The notes under the pieces are model-generated. The model searched no databases and was not told the origin of the DNA. It worked only from the letters and a program-made list of their open reading frames with translations. From Candidatus Saccharimonadota bacterium (GTDB taxonomy: Bacteria > Patescibacteriota > Saccharimonadia > Saccharimonadales > UBA4665): a stretch of DNA of 35,790 nucleotides. Each line of letters opens with the position of its first letter. The stretch's first letter is position 1. Below, one piece after another: positions 7,721 to 17,019 of this stretch. The DNA is taken from the NCBI GenBank assembly GCA_027371845.1, contig DAHXLD010000008.1, positions 1-35,790 of the forward strand, in the 5' to 3' direction. Made by a program: the position numbers and the translations under genes.

Positions 7721-8350
7721 ATGGATATAAATAACAAAAATCCTCAAGTTAATATGAGTCCCGTTAATAACCAAGCTCATTATCAGAACAGTAATAACAA
7801 TAATAATAACTTTAATAAGAAAAGTAATTCTGGGAGTAAAGACAAGTTTGCCAGGATTGGACAATCTATTCTCATGTTTGCAGTCTCGATTGTTTTAATT
7901 GGTTTACTGGTTCTTTTGGCTTTTGGAACCAAAAATACGAATGAGTACAAATTTGTTGATACCAATAAGTTACAGGCTGTTTTCTTAAATACTGGCCAAG
8001 TCTATTTCGGAAATATTCAAGCTATTAATTCACAATATCTTGATTTAGTTAATATATTTTACTTGCAGTCTAATTCCAGTAGTTCTAAATCTAACGCCAA
8101 CGTTACTTTAGTTAAATTAGGCTGTGAACTTCATGCTCCACTTGATCAAATGGTCATTAACGCCAGTAGCGTCACTTTTTGGGAAAACTTATCTCCAAAT
8201 GGACAAGTTGCTAAGGCCGTATCTACCTTCTGGAAACAAAACCCAAATGGACAAAAGTGTAGCGACCAAAGCACGGCTGGAACAAGTGGTCAGAATTCAA
8301 CCCAAAACACTTCTTCCACAAATAGTTCATCTCCAAGTATTAAACCTTAA
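7721..8350 (+). CDS. Single-TM membrane protein, hypothetical
   Basis: Asn-rich N-terminus, TM (ILMFAVSIVLIGLLVLLAFG), Ser/Thr/Asn-rich C-terminus; SD-like ggaggg upstream. Confidence 0.75.
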   Translation: MDINNKNPQVNMSPVNNQAHYQNSNNNNNNFNKKSNSGSKDKFARIGQSILMFAVSIVLIGLLVLLAFGTKNTNEYKFVDTNKLQAVFLNTGQVYFGNIQAINSQYLDLVNIFYLQSNSSSSKSNANVTLVKLGCELHAPLDQMVINASSVTFWENLSPNGQVAKAVSTFWKQNPNGQKCSDQSTAGTSGQNSTQNTSSTNSSSPSIKP

Positions 8351-8383
8351 TAAGGAGCCAAAGAGGCTTAGGAAGATTAAGAT

Positions 8384-8605
8384 ATGACGAATGGATCGGT
8401 TATAACTGACTTTGTGACTAACGAACCGAAACAATCGTCAGTCAAAGCACCTGAACTAAATAAAATTGTAGCCGATCAGAAAAAGAATCCTTCTAAAAAA
8501 GAGGATAGTTTAAATGGTAATCTTTTCTCGGTTGTATTCATTAGCATTCTAATATTAGTAATTTTGATTGGAATAAGTATAATATCTTATTTAAAGACTA
8601 AATAA
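8384..8605 (+). CDS. Small membrane protein, hypothetical
   Basis: 73 aa with C-terminal TM (LFSVVFISILILVILIGISIISYL). Confidence 0.6.
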   Translation: MTNGSVITDFVTNEPKQSSVKAPELNKIVADQKKNPSKKEDSLNGNLFSVVFISILILVILIGISIISYLKTK

Positions 8606-8615
8606 GATATTAAAT

Positions 8616-9173
8616 ATGAGTCCCCAAGAAGTTGCTATACATTTTAAAAAAGGGGTGGTCGGAGTTTTATTAACCGACACTATTTATGGCTTGGTAGCGA
8701 AAGTTTCAGATAAAGAAGCTGTCGATAAGCTTTATTGGCTCAAAGATCGTTCCAATAAGCCCGGAACAATTATTGCTTACTCCTTTGATCAACTTGTTGA
8801 ATTGGGTATAAAATATCGTTACTTGGCTCCCTTTAAAAACTACTGGCCAAATCCTTTGAGTGTTATTATTCCTTTGTCAAAGAGGTTGGATTACTTAGAT
8901 TTAAAAAAGGGTTCTTTAGCAGTTAGATTACCCAAAGACAAAAGAGTTCAAAGTATATTAAAGCTAACTGGTCCCTTAATAACTACTAGCGCTAATTTAC
9001 CAGGGGAACCTTTTGCAAGAAATATCAAAGAAGCTAAAAATTATTTTAAAGATAAAGTAGATTTTTATATCGATGATGGTGATTCTAAAAATAATCAACC
9101 CTCAACTATTGTTAGGATGATTGACGATGAAATAGATATTTTAAGAGATGGAGAATTTAAATTTAAGTCTTAA
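8616..9173 (+). CDS. Sua5/YciO/YrdC-family threonylcarbamoyl-AMP synthase
   Basis: GVVGVLLTDTIYGLVAKVSD...KLYWLKDRSNKPG...LITTSANLPGEP. Confidence 0.88.
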   Translation: MSPQEVAIHFKKGVVGVLLTDTIYGLVAKVSDKEAVDKLYWLKDRSNKPGTIIAYSFDQLVELGIKYRYLAPFKNYWPNPLSVIIPLSKRLDYLDLKKGSLAVRLPKDKRVQSILKLTGPLITTSANLPGEPFARNIKEAKNYFKDKVDFYIDDGDSKNNQPSTIVRMIDDEIDILRDGEFKFKS

Positions 9174-10461
9174 AATTTGATCTAAGCCATTCATCTAAAC
9201 TATTTCCCCCGCCCCCGCTTAAGGCAACTACCAGATTCCCCGAGTCAATTTGTTTTTGAATTTCAAGTTTTAAGCTCTGGTCCATGTGAGCTTCTTCGGC
9301 CATATTTGGATTCGATAAATAGCTAATTAGATCCTTCGGTTTAAGTTCGGGTTGATTTGGGTCTTCTCTTGCTAAGTAACTATCTACCCAATAAATGTGA
9401 TCAGCGTTCTTAAAAGTATTAAGGTACTGCTCTTTTATGTAATGTTGTCGTCGATTGGTTAATGGTTCATAAACAACAATTATTTTTTGGTGTGTTCCCT
9501 GAACCATCTCTTTAGCTACATTTAAGGCGGCTATTATCTTTTCTGGCGTATGAGCATAATCGGTATATAAATTAGGCTTAATTTCTTCCATTCTTCTATA
9601 AAGTCCTGGAAACTGTGAAACTCTTTCTAGTACCTCGTCTATATTTCGATTGGTTAACTTGCTAAAAAGCCTAGAGACTAAAAGAGCATCCTTGCGATTA
9701 TATAAACCTATTAATTTAATCTCGTTTAGCAGAGAGTCATCATCTTCTAGAATATTTAATTCTTGACTAGAAAGACTTAGGAAATCATAGTCATATCGAT
9801 AGATATATGTCTGACTAGACTGGCTAATGAACTGCCTAAAAGCTTCTTTATATTCTTCTTGGGTTTGATATATCTCATGATGGTCCCAAGCTACCCCAGA
9901 TATAATAGAAAAATCTGGATTAAAGTTTAAAAAATTGTGATCAAATTCATCAGCCTCATAGACTAAATAGGGACTTTTAGGACTATACTCAGCCATATCG
10001 GCAAAACTAACCTTGGCCGGCAATAAATGGTTTATATCCAAATTAAAAGCTTTAAAGAGCCATATTAACATAGCCGAGGTGGTTGTTTTTCCGTGGGTAC
10101 CGGCTATAGCCAACAATTGAAGTTTTTTATCCTTAATAAGCTGATTTATAAAAACATCTCTTTTGGTAGTCTTGATGTTATTTTTATTAAAGAAGTCTAG
10201 CATTTGAGAGTCGGGATTTTCGAGTAAAACCGCTGAGCTGTAGACAACCCAATCAATTGGTTTTTGAGCATTAAATTCTTTAATAATAGCAACGTCATTA
10301 TCGGTAGCTACAAAAATATCTTGAATGCCTTTTTCTCTTAAATATTCTAAAGTATTAGAATCCTGTTTATCTGATCCGCTAACTTCGTAACCAGCTTCTT
10401 TGGCAAAGAGAGCCAAGGGTCCAATACCGGCTCCGCCAATTGCCATAAAATGTATATGCAT
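9163..10461 (-). CDS. murC: Mur ligase, MurC/Mpl-like
   Basis: HFMAIGGAGIGPLALFAKEAGYEVSGSD, AIAGTHGKTTTSAML, YEADEFDHNFL, YTDYAHTPEKIIAAL. Confidence 0.85.
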   Translation of the reverse strand: MHIHFMAIGGAGIGPLALFAKEAGYEVSGSDKQDSNTLEYLREKGIQDIFVATDNDVAIIKEFNAQKPIDWVVYSSAVLLENPDSQMLDFFNKNNIKTTKRDVFINQLIKDKKLQLLAIAGTHGKTTTSAMLIWLFKAFNLDINHLLPAKVSFADMAEYSPKSPYLVYEADEFDHNFLNFNPDFSIISGVAWDHHEIYQTQEEYKEAFRQFISQSSQTYIYRYDYDFLSLSSQELNILEDDDSLLNEIKLIGLYNRKDALLVSRLFSKLTNRNIDEVLERVSQFPGLYRRMEEIKPNLYTDYAHTPEKIIAALNVAKEMVQGTHQKIIVVYEPLTNRRQHYIKEQYLNTFKNADHIYWVDSYLAREDPNQPELKPKDLISYLSNPNMAEEAHMDQSLKLEIQKQIDSGNLVVALSGGGGNSLDEWLRSNFKT

Positions 10462-10518
10462 ATCTTTAGTTTAAACAACAAAACGCATATGACAAGTTAA
10501 AGATCGAATAAAAAAGTA

Positions 10519-10524
10519 TATAAT
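10519..10524 (+). promoter_or_regulatory. -10 box TATAAT placed 6 nt before ATG of next CDS
   Basis: TATAATttacttATG. Confidence 0.5.
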
Positions 10525-10530
10525 TTACTT

Positions 10531-11121
10531 ATGTTTAGATTTTTAAGAAAAATAAAAAAGATCAAAGCCTGGCATTTTTTGATTTTAACCGTTATCTCAC
10601 TTATCGTAAGTATCTTTGCTCTTAGAGCCAATAATCTCGAAATGGCTAATCTAAGACAAGCCTTATACGTAGCTGATAAGAATAATTTAAACGTTCCTCA
10701 AGCCTTAGATAATCTTCAAAAGTACGTAACCTCACACATGAATACTTCCCTAACTAATGGGAACAGTTCGGTTTATCCTCCGATTCAATTAAAATATACT
10801 TACCAGAGACTCTTGAACCAACAGGGCCAGACCTTAAATAATAACAATTCACAGATATATACCGAAGCTGAAAATTATTGCCAAGCAAAAATTCCAAATG
10901 GTTTTTCAGGAAGATATCGGGTCCCTTGCATAGAACAATACATTTCGTCTCATAAGCTAACTGTTCCAAATATACCAGCCTCTCTTTACGAGTTTGACTT
11001 CGTATCACCAAGTTGGTCGCCCGATTTAGCGGGATGGAGTTTAGTGGCTACGGCTTTCTTGGGACTATGCTTTTTTGTAAGAATAGCCCTAAATTTCTGG
11101 AACAAGTTTTTTAATTGCTGA
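10531..11121 (+). CDS. Two-TM hypothetical membrane protein
   Basis: N-terminal and C-terminal TM helices flanking a ~120-aa extracytoplasmic domain. Confidence 0.75.
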   Translation: MFRFLRKIKKIKAWHFLILTVISLIVSIFALRANNLEMANLRQALYVADKNNLNVPQALDNLQKYVTSHMNTSLTNGNSSVYPPIQLKYTYQRLLNQQGQTLNNNNSQIYTEAENYCQAKIPNGFSGRYRVPCIEQYISSHKLTVPNIPASLYEFDFVSPSWSPDLAGWSLVATAFLGLCFFVRIALNFWNKFFNC

Positions 11122-13126
11122 TGCTTAGACCGGCATAAGGAGCGACTAAAAGAGGATTGCCGGGTTCTCCCTGATAATAGGCAACGTAGAGCTTATTACT
11201 TTTACTTAAGATCAGGTAAGTGTTGTTATACCATCCAACAACGCTATAGCCGTAGGGTATTTGAGACTGTTTCTTATTAGAGCCGTTTTGATCGGCCCAA
11301 AAGACGGTGGGATTGCCGTTCTGATCTTGAGACCAAGCGCTTAAGATACCGTTACTAGCTAGATGATAAGATGGATATTGGGCATAAAGAACACTGCTCC
11401 CCAATGAGCTTTGAGAATTGATTAAACCATTCGAATAGCTATATGTTATTGGCGGTTGATTAGTTAGATAGTCATAATTACCAAAATAAAGTGAGTTTGG
11501 AAGATTTCTAACAACCGACTCTATATCATTGGTTTGAGCGTTTACTGAAAAAACATCTTTTTTGTTTGTTCCGTTTGGATCAATTATTCTTATGGTGTTT
11601 AAAGTATTACTCGGTATCGAAGTACCAGACTGGAACCACTGAGTAACATAAACCAACTGATTGGCTATAATATTAAAAAAACTAAATTGTTGATAAACCT
11701 GATTTGATCCACTGCCGCTGGCCTGACTTTGATCTAACATGATATTTTGTTGATCTAAGGCATCGTAACTTTTAATTTGGCTGGTGTTTAAGGTGCCCAT
11801 ATTGTAGTCCGATAACTCATAAACAAAGTAATTGTTAATCCAACCAATCGGTGTGAAGTAATGATTGCTATCAACGGAATCAAATTCATTAACAGTGCCG
11901 GTTTTAGTGTTAATTAAATATAGACCAATTCCCGAGCTAGATCGTTGCGCCTGTAAGACTAAATAATCTAAGTTACTAGATGGGTATAAGAGAGTTGTAT
12001 TAATGCTCATACTAGAAGTACCCGCTAAAAGTACTTTTGAAGAAGTCCCATCTAAATTACTCCCGACAACATTGATTAATCCATTAGACTGACTAAGATA
12101 ATAGATTTTCCCCGAAGGCACCATCTTAACTGTTTCGAGTAAGTCGCTAGGAGAATAACTTAGGGTTGCGTCTTGATTATTAAATCCATTAGCCGAAAAG
12201 ATTAAACTATATTTTTTTAATGAAGCTGGAAGAATCAAACTGGCAAGCCCAGCACTGGAACTAAAAGATGTAACTTTCTCTGAAGATATTTTAACCGATG
12301 AAATGGGAACATTAGTAATGGCATTAAGTACCTTTAGGGAAAGTCTTCGACCGTTAGCGGTAAGCCGAATCGTATTCCTCTGATTAGACCCTAATCCAAT
12401 TAGAATATTAGAAGAATAACTATTGTAATAATCTTTTGAAATATTTAATGAATAATAACCTACTCCTAGAGTAAGGTTAAGATCACCCTCTCCATTAGTT
12501 AAATAATTCTTATTGTTAATGGATACTTTAGCTCCACTTACAGGAGTTTGATTAAGACTATCGATAATTTCTATTTTAATATCTTTTTTAATAAACAGCC
12601 CCAATACTTTATACCTTGTAAATGGTATAGCAAAGATTAGTATCAAGATTATGATTATTAAAATTAAATAGAACCTTTTCTTTTTAAATATATTCTTGGA
12701 TTTAGGCTTTTTGGGAGGCTTCTTGACTTGTTTGATTTGATCTTCAACGGCTAGAACTTCATCTGCTTCTTGAGCAACTATTTCATCAACACTGCCATCT
12801 TGATCTTCTTGGTCTAGATTATCTTTAGTTATGTTAATCGGGGGATCACTAACAATAGCCGGGTCGGTTTCTTTTGACTCTGACGGTTTTTCGGTTGTGG
12901 AATTATTTTCTAACGGGACTTGATTGTTAGTATCAACTACTTTAGGATCTGCCTTTTCTTCTGACTCTATATCTTTAGAGCTGGAATCGAGATTTAAAAT
13001 CTTAATTTCAGGATTATCGTCGTTTTCGGAATTATTTTCTTCTGGTTTGGCTGGATCTAAATAAAGCATTTTGTCGATCTTTTTTTCAAGATCTTTTTGA
13101 TCCGAGTCTTCTCTTCTTGGTTTCAT
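11111..13126 (-). CDS. Large single-TM protein with carboxypeptidase-regulatory/PEGA-like repeats and propeller-like region
   Basis: Acidic cytosolic N-terminus, TM (RFYLILIIIILILIFAI), repeats such as IEIIDSLNQTPVSGAKVSINNKNYLTNGEGDLNLTL, then TolB-like repeats (KTGTVNEFDSVDSNHYF...). Confidence 0.75.
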   Translation of the reverse strand: MKPRREDSDQKDLEKKIDKMLYLDPAKPEENNSENDDNPEIKILNLDSSSKDIESEEKADPKVVDTNNQVPLENNSTTEKPSESKETDPAIVSDPPINITKDNLDQEDQDGSVDEIVAQEADEVLAVEDQIKQVKKPPKKPKSKNIFKKKRFYLILIIIILILIFAIPFTRYKVLGLFIKKDIKIEIIDSLNQTPVSGAKVSINNKNYLTNGEGDLNLTLGVGYYSLNISKDYYNSYSSNILIGLGSNQRNTIRLTANGRRLSLKVLNAITNVPISSVKISSEKVTSFSSSAGLASLILPASLKKYSLIFSANGFNNQDATLSYSPSDLLETVKMVPSGKIYYLSQSNGLINVVGSNLDGTSSKVLLAGTSSMSINTTLLYPSSNLDYLVLQAQRSSSGIGLYLINTKTGTVNEFDSVDSNHYFTPIGWINNYFVYELSDYNMGTLNTSQIKSYDALDQQNIMLDQSQASGSGSNQVYQQFSFFNIIANQLVYVTQWFQSGTSIPSNTLNTIRIIDPNGTNKKDVFSVNAQTNDIESVVRNLPNSLYFGNYDYLTNQPPITYSYSNGLINSQSSLGSSVLYAQYPSYHLASNGILSAWSQDQNGNPTVFWADQNGSNKKQSQIPYGYSVVGWYNNTYLILSKSNKLYVAYYQGEPGNPLLVAPYAGLSISN

Positions 13127-13199
13127 AGACTAAGCATAAGCTTATCATAATATAAGGGTTAATGAAAAGTAATTAAATGTCCAGAGCTTCTATTTATAG

Positions 13200-13344
13200 A
13201 TGCGTCTTATAAACAAGCTTGGTCAGTTCTTTCTTAGCTTATAAACAACAACTCGCTTTAGATATTGCGAACAAGGATTCACGACCAGACTCTTCAATTA
13301 ATGCTGAATTAAATGAAGAACTAATGTCTGAAAGGTTTTTTTAA
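13200..13344 (+). pseudogene. Short ORF or gene remnant
   Basis: MRLINKLGQFFL continues, with a frame change near 13234, into LAYKQQLALDIANKDSRPDSSINAELNEELMSERFF*; a TTG-start ORF at 13219-13344 is also possible. Confidence 0.3.
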
Positions 13345-13436
13345 ATGAAATATATGTTTTACTCATTTTTTTAAAAGTTTTTCTATTTAAAACCTAAGTA
13401 TAGTTTTACTCCGATCAAAGTTCTTATGCAAATATA

Positions 13437-14825
13437 TTATTCAAATCTTAAGGCTTCAACAGGATCTAGCCGAGCAGCTCTACGGGCAGGATATAAACCA
13501 GCCAACAGTCCTATAACAGTAGTCCCGATAATTACACTTAAGATTAGCCAAGTAGGCATTGCTAAAATGTTTTGCGATGAAATGTTATTTCCTTTGAGTT
13601 GATTATTAATTAAAGGATTACCGGCTAGAGTTAGGAGATAACAAAGTAATACTCCAAGGGCTCCCCCTAAAAGCCCGAGTAAAGATGCTTCAAAGGTAAA
13701 AAGACGATTAATAGTAGATCTTCTTGCGCCGACAGCCCTCATTACTCCTATTTCTCTCGTTCTTTCCAAGATAGACATGATCATTGTATTGACAACTCCT
13801 ACTGCCGCCACCACTAAAGCTATGCCTCCAATTCCCCCAAGTATGTATCCTATAATATTAAAGATTGAAAGTTGTTGCTTAATAGCGGTTTCAGCGTCAG
13901 CCGCTCCAACACCGAAATCTTTTCTAATTGTTTGAGCGACATTCGCGGCATTTGAGGCATTATCTACTTTTACAATTAATTGAGAATACCCGTTTTGGGT
14001 TAATAAATTTGTTACCTTTAGTTGTGATGAGGGATATTGAACGGATTGTTGTTCTTCCATGCCCGTGGCCCAAGACATAGGAACTCTAATGGTGTACCGT
14101 CCTGGTCCGATAGGAGAATTAGAGTTTGATATACCTATAATCTTAGCTTTCAGTTCTGTAGCTGGAGGCGAACACTGATTAGTGCTATTGTTGCAGAACT
14201 GCTGAATATATTGAGATTGGGCAACAGGATTAGATCCTACCCCAGAATAAAAGGCTGTTGAGTGAAGAATTACTGTTTGCCCGATTAATTTGGAATAATT
14301 GTTCTTAAATCCTAAAGCGTTAGCGTAGTCTGAAGTTATGGTTATAACACCCGGTCCATCACTGGGTCTTATATCTCTTCCGGCTAGCATACTACTCGTC
14401 ACTATTCCGTTGGCATCATAGGCCAAAACTTGCATTACTTGAAGTTTTTTATGGCCATAAAATAAACCATCAAATGCTCCTTGAACCGCTATCTCTTTTG
14501 TTACTCCAATAACATGAGGTAATTTAGATATCTTGTTGACTATCGAATCTGTTATATTGACACAGCCGGTGACAGAGGATTGGCTGTTACAGCCTTGATT
14601 ATTTCTTCCCCATTGAATACTTTGTTGAGGGGATACTTCAATTTGTTGAAAAGTACCATTTTTTTCAAATTGACTATTTATAAAGTTTTTAGCACTAAAA
14701 ACTATGGTTAACATAATAGCCACACTAGTAGAGCCAATAACAATAGCAAAGATTGTTAAAGCGCTTCTTAATTTTTGGCGACTTATATTTCTTAATGCTA
14801 AAAAAATGTAATCTAAGAATCTCAC
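13437..14825 (-). CDS. MacB/FtsX-like ABC transporter permease
   Basis: RNISRQKLRSALTIFAIVIGSTSVAIML, periplasmic MacB-like domain, C-terminal MSILERTREIGVMRAVGARR...GLYPARRAARLDPVEALRFE. Confidence 0.93.
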   Translation of the reverse strand: MRFLDYIFLALRNISRQKLRSALTIFAIVIGSTSVAIMLTIVFSAKNFINSQFEKNGTFQQIEVSPQQSIQWGRNNQGCNSQSSVTGCVNITDSIVNKISKLPHVIGVTKEIAVQGAFDGLFYGHKKLQVMQVLAYDANGIVTSSMLAGRDIRPSDGPGVITITSDYANALGFKNNYSKLIGQTVILHSTAFYSGVGSNPVAQSQYIQQFCNNSTNQCSPPATELKAKIIGISNSNSPIGPGRYTIRVPMSWATGMEEQQSVQYPSSQLKVTNLLTQNGYSQLIVKVDNASNAANVAQTIRKDFGVGAADAETAIKQQLSIFNIIGYILGGIGGIALVVAAVGVVNTMIMSILERTREIGVMRAVGARRSTINRLFTFEASLLGLLGGALGVLLCYLLTLAGNPLINNQLKGNNISSQNILAMPTWLILSVIIGTTVIGLLAGLYPARRAARLDPVEALRFE

Positions 14826-15496
14826 CGTAACCTGACCTTCCCGTCATGAATTTTAATTATTCTAGAAGCTTCTCGAGCGATAGTTTGATCGTGAGTAATA
14901 ATAATTAAAGTGATCCCTTGTTCATTCAAGTCTTTTAATACACTTAAGATTTCTTGGCCCTTAACGCTATCTAAGTTACCGGTTGGTTCGTCGGCGATAA
15001 TTATTTTAGGGTTTAAGGCTAAGGCTCTAGCAATTGCTACTCTTTGTCTTTGCCCACCAGAAAGCTGTCCTGGTTTATGATTAATCCTGTCTCCTAAACC
15101 AACTGACTCTAAACATTCACGAGCTCTTTTGTGGCGATCTTTATGGCCTACTCTTGAAAAATACATTGGCATCATAACATTCTCTAAGGCTGTCTGATTA
15201 CCCTGAAGATTAAAAGACTGAAAAACATATCCTAAATTTTTATTTCTATAGTCTGACAATTTTCGATCTTTCATCTTTGATAAATCTGATCCATCAACTA
15301 TTATCGAGCCTTTTGTTGGCCTGTCTAGTCCGCTAATAATGTTAGCAAGTGTTGATTTGCCAGAACCACTTGGACCGGTTATGGCTACGAATTCACCAGC
15401 TCTAATGTTTAAGGTAACATTGTCTAGAGCATTTAAAATCTCATCCCCGAGTTTATAGGTCTTAGTTAAAGAAGTGATTTTAATTAATTCTGGCAT
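14822..15496 (-). CDS. ABC transporter ATP-binding protein, MacB/LolD type
   Basis: GPSGSGKSTL, LSGGQRQRVAIARAL, IIIADEPTGNLDS; 4-bp overlap with permease. Confidence 0.95.
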   Translation of the reverse strand: MPELIKITSLTKTYKLGDEILNALDNVTLNIRAGEFVAITGPSGSGKSTLANIISGLDRPTKGSIIVDGSDLSKMKDRKLSDYRNKNLGYVFQSFNLQGNQTALENVMMPMYFSRVGHKDRHKRARECLESVGLGDRINHKPGQLSGGQRQRVAIARALALNPKIIIADEPTGNLDSVKGQEILSVLKDLNEQGITLIIITHDQTIAREASRIIKIHDGKVRLR

Positions 15497-15510
15497 TTAT
15501 TTAAGGTTTC

Positions 15511-16344
15511 TTATGAGAATTGAAAAGATTTAATAATGTTTATAATTGGAAGCGAGAAGGATGATTTACTCCAGTCAGAAGCTGAAATAACCAACGGAGT
15601 AAGATTCTTGCAGTTATTAGAACATTTTTCAAAGCTTACTCGCACCAACGGATCAACACTTTGAATATCGCTTTGATTAATATTTTGACCTTTTAAGTAT
15701 CCATAATTCCCGGTAACATAAATTCCATTTAACCCCCCGATTATGGTTGTTGAACCATATTGTAGAAAACTTATATAAGTTTGAGCATCTTGAGCTGGGG
15801 TGGGACTAGTATAACTAACTAACTGGGAATTCAAAACGGCCGTGGCAGCAGAGCTTCCAAAATCTGACGGAAGTTGGCCTTTTGGACTTACACTTAAGAT
15901 GATTCGGCCCTGAACTGTCTGATTATTGGCATTGGTTAAGGAAGTTTCTGGGGATGTTAAGCTTAAAACTGAAGTTGTGTCGCTAATAATCCAATTTGAA
16001 GGATAATTTACACTTAGATTAAAGTTAGTCGAATTATAAGAAGTTATTTTAGCTGTTGGAGTAACAGAATTGTTAGTCTTTTGGGTTGTTCTTTGAACAG
16101 ATCCCTTAACTACTTTAGAACTTTTATGCTTTAAAAGAGTATAGCCTCCGAAAGCTAATAAGACAATTATAATAAGGATGCTTAAGACTAGATATGGTTT
16201 ATTGTTTGGCTTGGGCTTTTTTGATAAGGGCTTAGCATTAGTATAACTAAAGTCTTTAATCGGAATCTCTTTGAAAAGCTTTTCATCAACTTCCGAATTA
16301 GCCCTTAAATGGACTTGATTGTTGTCGTTTTTATAATCGTCCAT
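15511..16344 (-). CDS. Single-TM secreted/anchored hypothetical protein
   Basis: Start MDDYKNDNNQVHLR at 16344 preferred to track start 16434, which overlaps the divergent gene; TM (YLVLSILIIIVLLAFGGYTLL). Confidence 0.75.
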   Translation of the reverse strand: MDDYKNDNNQVHLRANSEVDEKLFKEIPIKDFSYTNAKPLSKKPKPNNKPYLVLSILIIIVLLAFGGYTLLKHKSSKVVKGSVQRTTQKTNNSVTPTAKITSYNSTNFNLSVNYPSNWIISDTTSVLSLTSPETSLTNANNQTVQGRIILSVSPKGQLPSDFGSSAATAVLNSQLVSYTSPTPAQDAQTYISFLQYGSTTIIGGLNGIYVTGNYGYLKGQNINQSDIQSVDPLVRVSFEKCSNNCKNLTPLVISASDWSKSSFSLPIINIIKSFQFS

Positions 16345-16386
16345 TAACTTAATTGTAGTACTATTTCTAATAAATAGCTTAATAAA

Positions 16387-17019
16387 ATGATTTTTTATAT
16401 GGATCAAGAAACTATTACAAAAGCCCAAAAACACTTAAAGAATTATGATCCCGTTATGGCTAAGCTTATCGGATCTTTTGATTTCAGTTTAAATATTAAC
16501 TCAAACTACCTTGAGGCTTTATCTAAAACTATTGTTGATCAACAACTCAATGTTAAAGTTGCTAGTATTATATATAAAAGATTTCAAGATCTAATTAAAG
16601 ATAATTCTAGCTTTATAGAAGTTTTAGGCATAGATGATTCGATACTACGTCGTCTTGGATTAAGTTATTCAAAAATATCTTATTTAAAAGATTTAGCCCA
16701 AAAGTATCAGAACCGAGAAATAAATTTTGAAGCTTTCCCTAGAATGGATGATGTGTCCGTTATTAAAGAGCTAACTAAAATTAAGGGTATTGGTATTTGG
16801 AGTGCTCAAATGTTTTTAATATTCTCCCTAGCTCGGAGTAATGTTTTACCCGTTATTGACGGAGGCATAAGAAGAGCTATTCAAATTAACTACGGGCTTA
16901 GCCGAAAACCTTCTGAGCTAGAAATAGAATCCATGGCAAAAAAATATAATTGGGAGCCTTATCAATCAATTGTTTCGATATATTTATGGGCTTCTTTAAA
17001 GAATAGTCCTAAGGCTTAA
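16387..17019 (+). CDS. HhH-GPD DNA-3-methyladenine glycosylase (AlkA-like)
   Basis: ALSKTIVDQQLNVKVASIIYKRF...LTKIKGIGIWSAQMFLIFSLARSNVLPVIDGGIRRAI; helix-hairpin-helix plus catalytic Asp. Confidence 0.9.
   Translation: MIFYMDQETITKAQKHLKNYDPVMAKLIGSFDFSLNINSNYLEALSKTIVDQQLNVKVASIIYKRFQDLIKDNSSFIEVLGIDDSILRRLGLSYSKISYLKDLAQKYQNREINFEAFPRMDDVSVIKELTKIKGIGIWSAQMFLIFSLARSNVLPVIDGGIRRAIQINYGLSRKPSELEIESMAKKYNWEPYQSIVSIYLWASLKNSPKA

Noticed and set aside
8124-8387. ORF 8124..8387 (+)
   Set aside because: Alternative frame overlapping the better-supported 7721-8350 CDS.
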